A DNA stretch of 64,000 nt from an uncultured Macellibacteroides sp. (lineage in GTDB: Bacteria; Bacteroidota; Bacteroidia; Bacteroidales; Tannerellaceae). Location: NCBI RefSeq assembly GCF_963667135.1, contig NZ_OY762974.1, forward strand, positions 4,229,054 through 4,293,053. Reading direction: 5' to 3'. Made by a program: the position numbers and the translations under genes. Positions 16,097 through 24,422 of the stretch are shown one piece after another. Each line of letters opens with the position of its first letter. The stretch's first letter is position 1. The notes below the pieces were generated by a model. The model worked only from the letters and a program-made list of their open reading frames with translations. It was not told the origin of the DNA and ran no database searches.

Positions 16097-17668
16097 ATGA
16101 ATAGCAAACGGATGATTGAATTACTGGAAGACCAGCTGAAGCTTTTTTCTGAAAGAGAAAAGATCCATTTGGAACAACTCATCCGGCAATCTGCACAAAT
16201 AGAAAGACTCTCTGTGCAGGTTGGTAGCTTAACCGATACAGTCCGTTCGCTGGAAGAAAGTCTGCTTCAGAAGAACGGGGACATGGAGAAGCTTAGCGGG
16301 AAAAACCGGGGAATGAGCAAGCTTCTCTCCAATAAATCAGAAAAGCGTGTGCCCGATGCCGCAAAAGAAGAACCGGCAGAAATAGCTCCCCCTGTTTCAC
16401 CCAAGGACCGTGGAAACAACAATGCCAAACGGAAAGAACACTTCTCTCTGGAAACCATTGTCGAGCATGTATATCCCGATGATCCTGCCTTTGATAAAGA
16501 TAAGGCCAGGGTCATAGGATCAGTGGACTCCATTATGTACACTTACAGCAAAGCCAGGTTTACAAAAACTATATACAGACAGTACAATTGTGTACAGCAG
16601 GAAAAGGTTTACTCGGGCAAGGCCCCCAGACCTCCGCTGCAGAACTCAAACTACGATGCCTCTTTTATCGCCGGCATGCTGCAACTGAGATACGTTTACT
16701 CCATGCCTGTGGAGCGGATTGTCAAGTATTTTACAGAGAACGGCTTTGAATTAAACAAAGCTACCGCTCACGGACTGATTAAGAAGTCCGCCGGATTAAT
16801 GGACCGTCTGGATGATGCTCTTCATACAGCTATCCTTGAGGATGACTATCTTTGTATGGATGAAAGCTACCATACCATCCTTACCAAAGAGAAAAATAAG
16901 AATGGTAAGGGCGTACGCAAAGGGTATATATGGGCAGCACTGGCCAATACAAAGAAATTAGTCCAGTACTTTTATGAAAACGGCTCCCGATCCCGGGAGG
17001 TTCTCACCAACTATATAGGCAATCACTACAAAGGAGCCATCCAGTGTGACGGACTGATCAACTATAAAATACTTGAGACCGATACCTATCCTGACGTAAT
17101 CCGGCTGGCATGCTTCCAGCATTGCAAGCGTCAGTTCCTGGATATCGAAAACGATAAAGAAGCCATCGGGATTGTCAACATAATCAACCGGCTCTATCAG
17201 GCGGAGCATAAGATCGAAGCGAAATGGAAGCCCGACAAAATCCTGAAATATAGACAGAAGTATGCCCCACCCATACTAGCCGAACTAAAAAACAAATTGT
17301 TGGAAATACAATCCAACCCATCTACCCTTCCCAAGAGTCCGCTCTCTAAGGCCACGAATTATACGCTCAACGAGTATGATTCCCTGTGCAATTACATTGT
17401 TAGTCCGGACTATGCTTTGGACAACAATGCTGTGGAACGATGTATGCGAAGTATATCTTTAAGCAGAAAGAACTCTCTTTTTTGTGGCTCTCACCAGGGA
17501 GCTAAGAGAACAGCATTGCTATACTCGCTGGCCATATCCTGCAAGCTCCATAGAATTAATACCTTCGAATACTTCACAGATATATTAAGTCGGTTGGCCT
17601 ACATTAGCCCAACAGCTCCTGACCAAATATACCGAGATTTACTCCCTGACAAGTGGACTAAACTGTAA
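16097..17668 (+). CDS. tnpC: IS66 family transposase TnpC
   Basis: A 523-residue DDE transposase. Residues 5-60 form a leucine-rich coiled coil, 95-180 hold a linker and zinc-finger-like segment, and the catalytic core follows. The acidic triad is visible as D255 (CMDESYH), D318 (QCDGLINYK) and E447 (NNAVERCMR). The C-terminal block FCGSHQGAKRTALLYSL is typical of the IS66 C-terminal domain. The reading frame is intact and stops 20 bp before the right inverted repeat. Confidence 0.95.
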   Translation: MNSKRMIELLEDQLKLFSEREKIHLEQLIRQSAQIERLSVQVGSLTDTVRSLEESLLQKNGDMEKLSGKNRGMSKLLSNKSEKRVPDAAKEEPAEIAPPVSPKDRGNNNAKRKEHFSLETIVEHVYPDDPAFDKDKARVIGSVDSIMYTYSKARFTKTIYRQYNCVQQEKVYSGKAPRPPLQNSNYDASFIAGMLQLRYVYSMPVERIVKYFTENGFELNKATAHGLIKKSAGLMDRLDDALHTAILEDDYLCMDESYHTILTKEKNKNGKGVRKGYIWAALANTKKLVQYFYENGSRSREVLTNYIGNHYKGAIQCDGLINYKILETDTYPDVIRLACFQHCKRQFLDIENDKEAIGIVNIINRLYQAEHKIEAKWKPDKILKYRQKYAPPILAELKNKLLEIQSNPSTLPKSPLSKATNYTLNEYDSLCNYIVSPDYALDNNAVERCMRSISLSRKNSLFCGSHQGAKRTALLYSLAISCKLHRINTFEYFTDILSRLAYISPTAPDQIYRDLLPDKWTKL

Positions 17669-17714
17669 TAACAGATTATTAAATCTTACAAGACGGTATC
17701 GTGGAGACGCTTAC

Positions 17715-17722
17715 TTAGAAAA
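17715..17722. repeat. Right target-site duplication of the IS66 element
   Basis: TTAGAAAA is identical to 15174-15181. Confidence 0.9.
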
Positions 17723-17729
17723 TGAGAGA

Positions 17730-17822
17730 TGACAGATGGGTGACAGATCGCCAGCGCCATCTGTCACCGTACATTCATCTGTATTTCAATTAAATAACCC
17801 CAATTAGTGTGAGGTGACAGAT
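17730..17822. repeat. Repeated TGACAGAT motif with a 10-bp hairpin
   Basis: TGACAGAT occurs at 17730-17737, 17741-17748 and 17815-17822, and inverted at 17759-17766. The middle copies form a perfect 10-bp inverted repeat (GGTGACAGAT at 17739-17748, ATCTGTCACC at 17759-17768) around a 10-nt GC-rich loop. There is no U-run, so it is unlikely to be a simple terminator. It lies 89 bp before the reductase gene and may be an operator or a small structured RNA. Confidence 0.5.
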
Positions 17823-17910
17823 AAAATTTTAAAAATTAGATTCTGGTGGATGAATATTCGGCATAAAATTGTATATTGCACTTTCAATCAATCAACTAAC
17901 TACCATCCTT

Positions 17911-18861
17911 ATGAAAAGAAGAGAGTTTATTCATGCTGCTGCCTTAAGCAGCTTAGCCCTCACCATTCCCCAGGTAAGGGCTTTTGGATCTAATTTTCCG
18001 GTCGGATTTGAACTTCCGAAACGAATACTTGGCAGAACCGGCGAAAAGGTTTCTTCTATTGCATTTGGTGGAATTATGTTGAACGATCATTCCCCGGAAT
18101 TTGCAAACGAGATAGTGGCTAAAGCCATTGAAATGGGTGTAACTTACTTCGACGTGGCCCCCAGTTACGGCAATGCGGAAGAAAAGCTTGGTCCGGCTTT
18201 GAAGCCTTACCGAAAGGATTGTTTTCTGGCGTGTAAAACCCATGAACGAAGCCGTGAAGGTGCGGAAAAGACGTTAACGCAATCGTTGATTAATCTGGAA
18301 ACAGATCATTTTGACTTGTTTCAGCTTCATGCCATTACGACAAGGGATGATGTTGAAAAAGCGTTTGCTCCCGGTGGCGCCATGGAAGTGATAGAAAAAG
18401 CAAAAAAGGATGGGAAGATACGATACGTAGGTTTTTCGGCCCATTCGGTGGAAGCGGCTATGCTGGCTATGGAAAAATACGATTTCGACACGGCCATGTT
18501 CCCCATTAACTTTGCCTGTTGGAATGCCGGAGATTTCGGTCCGCAGATTTATGAAAAGGCGTTATCCCGCAACATGGGTATCATCGCGCTGAAAGCAATG
18601 GCTCTTACTGCAAACAAACCCGGGCAGGAGAAATACGACAAAAACGTATGGTACCAGCCGGTTACTGACGAAGAAACGACAAAGCTGGCTTTGAAATTCA
18701 CCCTGTCGAAGCAAATTGCCACAGCCATTCCTCCGGGAAAATCATCCCTGTTCCTGAAAGCTCTGGAGCTTATGAAAGATTATAAGCCTATTACTGCAGA
18801 AGAATCGGAAAAACTTATCGCGCTTGCCGCCAATACAGAGCCCTTATTTTCAAACAAGTAG
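17911..18861 (+). CDS. Aldo/keto reductase with Tat-type signal
   Basis: The ATG at 17911 gives 316 residues and starts MKRREFIHAAALSSLALTIP, a twin-arginine-like signal. An ATG 42 bp upstream would add residues before it and is less likely. After the signal comes an aldo/keto reductase TIM barrel with all four catalytic residues: D81 and Y86 (FDVAPSYGNAEEKLG), K109 (ACKTHE) and H140 (LFQLHA). Such enzymes reduce carbonyls with NAD(P)H. Export through Tat with a bound cofactor is inferred. The substrate is unknown. It appears monocistronic. Confidence 0.85.
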   Translation: MKRREFIHAAALSSLALTIPQVRAFGSNFPVGFELPKRILGRTGEKVSSIAFGGIMLNDHSPEFANEIVAKAIEMGVTYFDVAPSYGNAEEKLGPALKPYRKDCFLACKTHERSREGAEKTLTQSLINLETDHFDLFQLHAITTRDDVEKAFAPGGAMEVIEKAKKDGKIRYVGFSAHSVEAAMLAMEKYDFDTAMFPINFACWNAGDFGPQIYEKALSRNMGIIALKAMALTANKPGQEKYDKNVWYQPVTDEETTKLALKFTLSKQIATAIPPGKSSLFLKALELMKDYKPITAEESEKLIALAANTEPLFSNK

Positions 18862-19009
18862 CTCGTTGTACGACAGGATACAAAATAAATTCCTTACGAA
18901 TCATTTTAATTAATCTAGTTTCGTTTATTTTATATAAAATATTGGTGTAACTTTGGTCGGTATTTAGATTTATCGTATTCAAACAACGCCCTAATCACTA
19001 GATTATTAA

Positions 19010-20734
19010 ATGATTAAACTATATAATTGGATACCTGCGTTATGCAATTTCCAACTTGAATTTTGCTTTAAAACATTAACTAATAAAGCACTTGCACCTT
19101 GTATATTCTTTCTTATCCTTGGTGCGGGATGCGTGGACGATACGTATGATTTGAACAATGGAATCTCCACCGACATTTCGTTGGGTGGAGATTCGTTGTA
19201 TTTGCCTTTGGGTGAAACGGATTCGCTCAGGCTTAGCAAGTTCATAGATGATCAGCATATTTCGGAAATTGTTCTCGAAAACGGAGCTTACTATATTGTC
19301 TACAGCGATACGCTGAAAGCTTCGGTTCCTTCGCCGGACGATTATAAAATAAACGATTTACAGGTTCTGTCGGATATTTCTCTTCCCGAGGGGTTGTCGG
19401 CTACAAATGATATTCCCTACCCTTCTGATGTTTCTTTTGCACTGACTCCGGTTCAAGAGAATTTCTCTTTAAATCTTAGCAGTCATATTGAACGTTTAGA
19501 CTCGGCGCTGTTAGACATTTCGGGCGCTTATTCTCAGCTTGTTGTAGACGTTTCCTTTCAGAGTTTACGACTGGTCCAGGGGGATGCTTCTGTAAATTTT
19601 GAGATCCAATTTCCAAAAGAATTGAAGGTGTACGACCCAATAACCGGATCAGAACTGGCCAACGCTACCTACTCCAAAACGTTGTCTTTATCTCAATCTT
19701 CGTACCGATTGAATTTCAAGGTAAAGAAAATAACAGGTGCCGATTCGTATCAGGTTACTACCCGCCAAACGCTTCAGATTAAGAAAAACGGGGTGATTCA
19801 TGTGGATCAGAATCCGGGTATTCGTATCGGTACAAAGCTAAGCAACCTCAGGTACAAAACCATTTATGGCGTATTTGATGCTGCTATCGATGTGCAATCG
19901 GGCAAGACTGATCTTCGTTCGCTGACCGACATTTTTGATGGGGACGATAATGTGCTTAGCTTTTCTGAGCCTCGCATTTTTGTTACTACGAAAACAAATA
20001 TTGGTATTCCGGCGACAGCCAACTTAAAGCTGGCTTCTGTTAAAAACGGCTTAGTCACCCAATCGATGGAGACTAAATTGCGTGTGCCATCTCCTTTGTT
20101 ACCCTTTAATGAGAAAACATCGAAATTCGGGATCGGTCCGGTACAGTTACCCGGATGGGATGGTGAAGCGTGGGACTATACCCCGATTGGTAATCTGATT
20201 AAAACATCTCCTGATTATATCACGTATGCTTTCGATCCGGTTGTTGATAAAAGCGTGCAGCATTTCTATACCAGGGATGCCTACCTGAATATCATGTATG
20301 TAGCCAAAGTGCCTTTTGCTGTTGCATCCGACTTTGCCGTTTCTGTTTCGGACACCCTTCTCGATGTATTTGATCAGGATATCAGAGAGATGCTTTTCAG
20401 CAACGGAGAGGTTGAAATTTTTGGTGTTGCATCCACCGACTTGCCTTTACGTATAAGTATGAGTATGGTTATTCTGGATGCGAATATGTTGAGTACAGGT
20501 ATTACCCTGGATCCCCGGCAAATTAGTCCGGGTGTAAAAGGTACAACAACTCAGACGGATATTTCGTTTCTCGTTGGAGAAGATCAGATAGCCAAAATGA
20601 AGACTGCCGAACACATTCTGGTAAAATTTACAATCACTTCCGACGATGTTATTCGGAATACGATACTTAAACCCGACGATTTTGTGCATCTGAAACTGAA
20701 AGCTCGTAAAAAGGGTGGAATTCATATTGATTAA
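19010..20734 (+). CDS. Large lipoprotein of unknown function, partner of the following beta-barrel
   Basis: A 574-residue protein. The signal is unusual: about 30 residues precede a hydrophobic stretch ending LILGAGC (Cys41), and no other start codon in frame shortens it. The mature part is beta-rich, with many Ser/Thr and no recognised domain. It repeatedly shows strand-like segments such as DRLRLSKF or PLRISMSMVILDAN, which suggests several immunoglobulin-like modules. It is followed after 20 bp by an outer-membrane beta-barrel gene, so the pair may form one outer-membrane complex. Function is not established. Confidence 0.75.
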   Translation: MIKLYNWIPALCNFQLEFCFKTLTNKALAPCIFFLILGAGCVDDTYDLNNGISTDISLGGDSLYLPLGETDSLRLSKFIDDQHISEIVLENGAYYIVYSDTLKASVPSPDDYKINDLQVLSDISLPEGLSATNDIPYPSDVSFALTPVQENFSLNLSSHIERLDSALLDISGAYSQLVVDVSFQSLRLVQGDASVNFEIQFPKELKVYDPITGSELANATYSKTLSLSQSSYRLNFKVKKITGADSYQVTTRQTLQIKKNGVIHVDQNPGIRIGTKLSNLRYKTIYGVFDAAIDVQSGKTDLRSLTDIFDGDDNVLSFSEPRIFVTTKTNIGIPATANLKLASVKNGLVTQSMETKLRVPSPLLPFNEKTSKFGIGPVQLPGWDGEAWDYTPIGNLIKTSPDYITYAFDPVVDKSVQHFYTRDAYLNIMYVAKVPFAVASDFAVSVSDTLLDVFDQDIREMLFSNGEVEIFGVASTDLPLRISMSMVILDANMLSTGITLDPRQISPGVKGTTTQTDISFLVGEDQIAKMKTAEHILVKFTITSDDVIRNTILKPDDFVHLKLKARKKGGIHID

Positions 20735-20754
20735 TTATTAACGCGATTGTATCC

Positions 20755-22164
20755 ATGACATACTCACAATATTCCAAAAAAGGGCTTCTGTCTTTTTGCT
20801 TATCGATTTCTTCTTTTACTCTTTTTGCACAGCAGACATCCTACTTTATGGATAAAACCAAGCAACGGCTCTCTTTGAACCCGGCCTTTCGTCCGGCTAC
20901 CGGCTATGTTTCTGTTCCGGGACTTGGGTCGCTGAGTGCAAACTTCCATTCCAACGCGCTTACGTTCGACAATGTTATTTATCCTGCAGGTCCGGGCGAA
21001 GAGCTGGTTACCTTTCTCCATCCGGATATTCCGGCAACCGGCTTTCTGAATCAGCTTAAACCCAATAACAGGATTAACGCGGATGTAACGATGAATTTGC
21101 TGTCGGTGGGATTCTTTGCCCGCAAAAGTTTCTGGACAATCGATGTAAATCTTAGAAACGGAATGGATGCCAATATACCCAAAGGTTTACTGGAAGCTGC
21201 CAAAACAGGAATGACAGATCCAGGCGGCACATTGTATAATGCAGGCGGACTTTCACTTAACGGTTCGTCGTACCTTGAAGCGGGAATCGGATACTCCTAC
21301 CCCGTAAGCGATAGGGTTACTTTGGGTGCCAGGTTCAAAATGCTGCTGGGGATTGCAAACGTGGATGGATATTTTCATGACTTTTCCATCGAAATGACAC
21401 AAGACAAGTGGATAGTGCAGGCCGAAGGAGAGTTAAATGCATCCATGAAAGGGGCCTCTCCCGAATTAAAAAAAGATGAAACAACAGGAGAAGATTATAT
21501 AAACGGGTTTAATGTTGACTCTCCCGGATTTGGGGGTTACGGAGGGGCCATGGATTTGGGTATAAGTTATAAGCCGAACGAGAGACTAACCTTTTCGGCG
21601 TCGGCATTGGATCTGGGTTATATTTCGTGGAACAAGGAGGCCACCACTACGGCTGTGTCGAGCGGAGAATTCCTGTATGACGGTTTTAATCTGAACTTCG
21701 ACGACGATGATGATGTGCCTTCTGTTGGCAATCAGCTGGACGAGATGGGGGATGATTTTATGAGGTTGTTCCATTTCAAAGAAAGTGCTAAGAAGAAAAG
21801 AACGACTAAACTTCGGTCTACAGTAAACCTGGCGGCCGAGTACGCGATTCTGCGAAACAGGCTAAGCTTTGGCCTTCTCTCTTCTACCCGGTTTAACATA
21901 CCCGAAACCTTTACGGAACTTACGGCATCGGTAAACTATCGGCCCACCGGCTGGTTTGCCGCTACAATAAGTTACTCTATGCTTCACAGCGACTTTAAAA
22001 CGGCAGGAGCCGCTTTAAACTTCTCGCCCGGCTGGATTAACTTCTTTATCGCGTCCGATTACATGCTAACGAAGGTAAACCCACAATACATTCCTTTAAG
22101 TCAGCCTTCGGTCAATATCCAGTTTGGAATCAGTATTCCGTTGGCCGGCAATAAAGAACAGTAA
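20755..22164 (+). CDS. DUF5723-like outer-membrane beta-barrel protein
   Basis: A 469-residue protein with a cleavable signal ending LFAQ near residue 25. The mature start QTSYFMDKTKQRLSLNPAFR fits the DUF5723/PorV-like group: a short element, then Asn-Pro-Ala and a barrel of alternating strands (for example GAAINFSP-type pairs near the end). A glycine-rich region lies at residues 245-275 and an acidic loop (FDDDDD) near 320. The sequence ends in a typical final strand, VNIQFGISIPL. It probably sits in the outer membrane with the preceding lipoprotein. The transported or assembled substrate is unknown. Confidence 0.75.
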   Translation: MTYSQYSKKGLLSFCLSISSFTLFAQQTSYFMDKTKQRLSLNPAFRPATGYVSVPGLGSLSANFHSNALTFDNVIYPAGPGEELVTFLHPDIPATGFLNQLKPNNRINADVTMNLLSVGFFARKSFWTIDVNLRNGMDANIPKGLLEAAKTGMTDPGGTLYNAGGLSLNGSSYLEAGIGYSYPVSDRVTLGARFKMLLGIANVDGYFHDFSIEMTQDKWIVQAEGELNASMKGASPELKKDETTGEDYINGFNVDSPGFGGYGGAMDLGISYKPNERLTFSASALDLGYISWNKEATTTAVSSGEFLYDGFNLNFDDDDDVPSVGNQLDEMGDDFMRLFHFKESAKKKRTTKLRSTVNLAAEYAILRNRLSFGLLSSTRFNIPETFTELTASVNYRPTGWFAATISYSMLHSDFKTAGAALNFSPGWINFFIASDYMLTKVNPQYIPLSQPSVNIQFGISIPLAGNKEQ

Positions 22165-22174
22165 AAGAATAAGG

Positions 22175-23029
22175 TTACTTTAACCTGGACTTTCTGTAAT
22201 TTAAAGGAGTCTCGCCAGTATGTCCTTTAAAGTATTTACCGAAGAACGACGAATTGGGGAAATTAAGCTGCTGAGATATTTCCTGAATGGACAAAGAAGA
22301 GTTTAGCAAAACCTTTATTTCCAGGATTACGTAATGATCTATACACTCTTTGGCTGTTTTCCCAACAATCTTTTTCACCAAAACAGAAAGGTATTGGGGT
22401 GTTACGCAAAGCTTATCGGCATAAAAAGCAACATCCTTGGCTTCTTTGTAGTGCTCGAATATCAACGAAAAAAAGGAGCCTATCATCTCTTCTTTTCTTG
22501 AAATAGGCATATGCTTCTCACTGCCGCGGTTGGCATACAAATGAATATTAATCAGAAACGAACAAAGAAGATTCTTAACAACATCTCGTCTGCTTTCATT
22601 CGGCGTATTGTTCATCACTTTCCACAACAGATTAAAATAGTCCATACACTGCTCCATTTCTACATCTTGAAGCATAATGGACGGAAATTTTTGTTTAAAC
22701 AGTATGTAAAGCGGGTATTTTCGTACTTCATTTAGCATTTCGCCCCAAAACGATTTGGAATAAGAAAACATAACCAAACGAAAGTCTTCGCTAATCTCGT
22801 GATGAAATATAATATGGTTATGAGCCATAGCAATAAATTCGTTTTTAACAAGTTTGTGCTTCACCAGATTTATCTCCATTACGGCGTATCCTCCCAGACA
22901 AAAACCGATATATACTTTGTCGCTGTGTACGGGATGCTCAAGCACATAAGAGCTAATTATGTCTGTATACATGGCAAAGTCGTCGTTGATTGATACCGAA
23001 TTTTTGAACGAAAAATTATTGTAATTCAT
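22175..23029 (-). CDS. AraC family transcriptional regulator
   Basis: The ATG at 23029 gives 284 residues beginning MNYNNFSFKNS. An in-frame ATG at 23083 adds 18 residues that fit the family less well. Residues about 1-170 form the variable sensor domain. The last 100 residues hold the two helix-turn-helix motifs of AraC/XylS proteins: DVAFYADKLCVTPQYLSVLV and SIQEISQQLNFPNSSFFGKY, ending with the typical HTGETPLNYR. It is divergent from the RND efflux operon that starts 173 bp away, so it is the likely regulator of that operon; its ligand is unknown. Confidence 0.87.
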   Translation of the reverse strand: MNYNNFSFKNSVSINDDFAMYTDIISSYVLEHPVHSDKVYIGFCLGGYAVMEINLVKHKLVKNEFIAMAHNHIIFHHEISEDFRLVMFSYSKSFWGEMLNEVRKYPLYILFKQKFPSIMLQDVEMEQCMDYFNLLWKVMNNTPNESRRDVVKNLLCSFLINIHLYANRGSEKHMPISRKEEMIGSFFSLIFEHYKEAKDVAFYADKLCVTPQYLSVLVKKIVGKTAKECIDHYVILEIKVLLNSSLSIQEISQQLNFPNSSFFGKYFKGHTGETPLNYRKSRLK

Positions 23030-23201
23030 ACTTTTGAACACTTTTGGTACCGCAAACTTAAACAAACTGAATCGAAAAAACAATAAATGATGAAAAACAG
23101 ACCATTTTTAATAAACTTTCAACCTTTCAGGATGTTTTAATTATTAAGACCTTTGCACGATTATTATTTGCTATTAAATATACCAAACAATATTTAGTTT
23201 T

Positions 23202-24395
23202 ATGAGTAAGAAAAAAAGAAGATTGTTTACGGCTCATTTATCGGTGGCCGCAGTATTGGTTATGTGTTTATCTTTCACTTCTTGCGGCAAGCAAGACCAA
23301 AATGGAAGTCAGATGATTAAGGAACTGGCTGTTGTATCAGTTAGCAGTTCGAATGTTGAATTAATCAGTTCCTATCCGGCAGTAATTAAAGGAAAACAAG
23401 ACGTTGAAATCCGCCCTCAGGTTTCCGGCTTTATTACCCGTTTGGCTGTGGATGAAGGTTCTGTGGTACGTAAAGGACAGACTTTATTTATTATCGATCC
23501 TGTTCAATATGAAGAGGCTGTTAATGCTGCCCGTGCTGCTGTTAATGTGGCTAAGGCAAATATGGCTACTGCCGAGCTTACAGCTCAAAACAAAAGGGAA
23601 TTAGCTAAAAACAACATCATTGGTGCTTACGATTTACAGATGGCAGAAAATTCTTTGCTATCAAGCAAAGCTTTGCTGGCTCAAGCCACCGCTCAGCTTG
23701 TTAACGCGGAAAAAAATCTGTCGTACACTCGTGTATCCAGTCCGTCGGACGGTGTAGTGGGAACTATTCCTTTCCGTGTGGGAAGTCTGGTTAGTCCAAG
23801 TATAGCTACGCCTCTTACCACTGTTTCGGACATTTCGGAAATGTATGCTTACTTTTCGATGACCGAAAGACAATTGCTTGGTTTTACCGCCAAAGGAACT
23901 TCGTCTAAAGATATTCTGGGTACCATGCCTTCCGTTCAGTTGAAGCTGATAGACGGAACCATCTATGCCGATACCGGTAAGGTTGAAACCATGAGTGGGG
24001 TGATAGACCAGACCACTGGTTCGGTTAGTATACGTGCCCGGTTCTCAAACAAAAGCCAGATACTTCGTAGCGGTGGTACAGGAATCGTATTGGTTCCGGC
24101 CAAGATGACGGATTGCATCGTTATTCCTCAAAAGGCGACTTACGAAATTCAGGATAAGCGATTTGTGTATGTGGTTGACGACAAGTCGACTGTAAAGAGT
24201 ACTCCTATTGAAATATTCACTTTGGATGATGGTCAGAACTTCGTTGTTACTTCCGGTTTGAAGGCAGGCGACAAGATTGTTGTAGAAGGTATTTCTTCGC
24301 TTAAAGATGGCATGCAGATAAAGGCAGTAACTCCGGAACAGGCAGCCGCAAAAAACAGCGGAGCAAATAAACCAGCAGAAGGAGCTTCTAAGTAA
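23202..24395 (+). CDS. RND efflux periplasmic adaptor (AcrA/MexA type)
   Basis: A 397-residue membrane-fusion protein anchored by a lipobox ending FTSC (Cys28). Order of domains: a first lipoyl half (EIRPQVSGFITRLAVDEGSV, residues about 67-86), an alpha-hairpin rich in Ala/Leu/Glu (about 100-165), a second lipoyl half (TRVSSPSDGVVGTI), then beta-barrel and membrane-proximal domains. It joins the inner-membrane pump to the outer-membrane channel encoded next. It is the first gene of a four-gene operon; pump gene 27 bp downstream. Substrates cannot be told from sequence. Confidence 0.93.
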   Translation: MSKKKRRLFTAHLSVAAVLVMCLSFTSCGKQDQNGSQMIKELAVVSVSSSNVELISSYPAVIKGKQDVEIRPQVSGFITRLAVDEGSVVRKGQTLFIIDPVQYEEAVNAARAAVNVAKANMATAELTAQNKRELAKNNIIGAYDLQMAENSLLSSKALLAQATAQLVNAEKNLSYTRVSSPSDGVVGTIPFRVGSLVSPSIATPLTTVSDISEMYAYFSMTERQLLGFTAKGTSSKDILGTMPSVQLKLIDGTIYADTGKVETMSGVIDQTTGSVSIRARFSNKSQILRSGGTGIVLVPAKMTDCIVIPQKATYEIQDKRFVYVVDDKSTVKSTPIEIFTLDDGQNFVVTSGLKAGDKIVVEGISSLKDGMQIKAVTPEQAAAKNSGANKPAEGASK

Positions 24396-24422
24396 CAGAA
24401 GTGAATATAATACAGAAAAAAT

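Larger units (their letters stand above)
15182..17714 (+). mobile_element. Complete IS66-family insertion sequence
   Basis: A 2533-bp element. The 26-bp terminal inverted repeats (15182-15207 and 17689-17714) begin with GTAAGCGTCTCC and differ at one position. GTAAGCG is the usual IS66 tip. It has the three genes of the family in order (tnpA, tnpB, tnpC), all intact, and exact 8-bp target duplications. It therefore looks functional. It inserted between the HU-like gene and the aldo/keto reductase gene, outside both coding regions. Confidence 0.95.
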
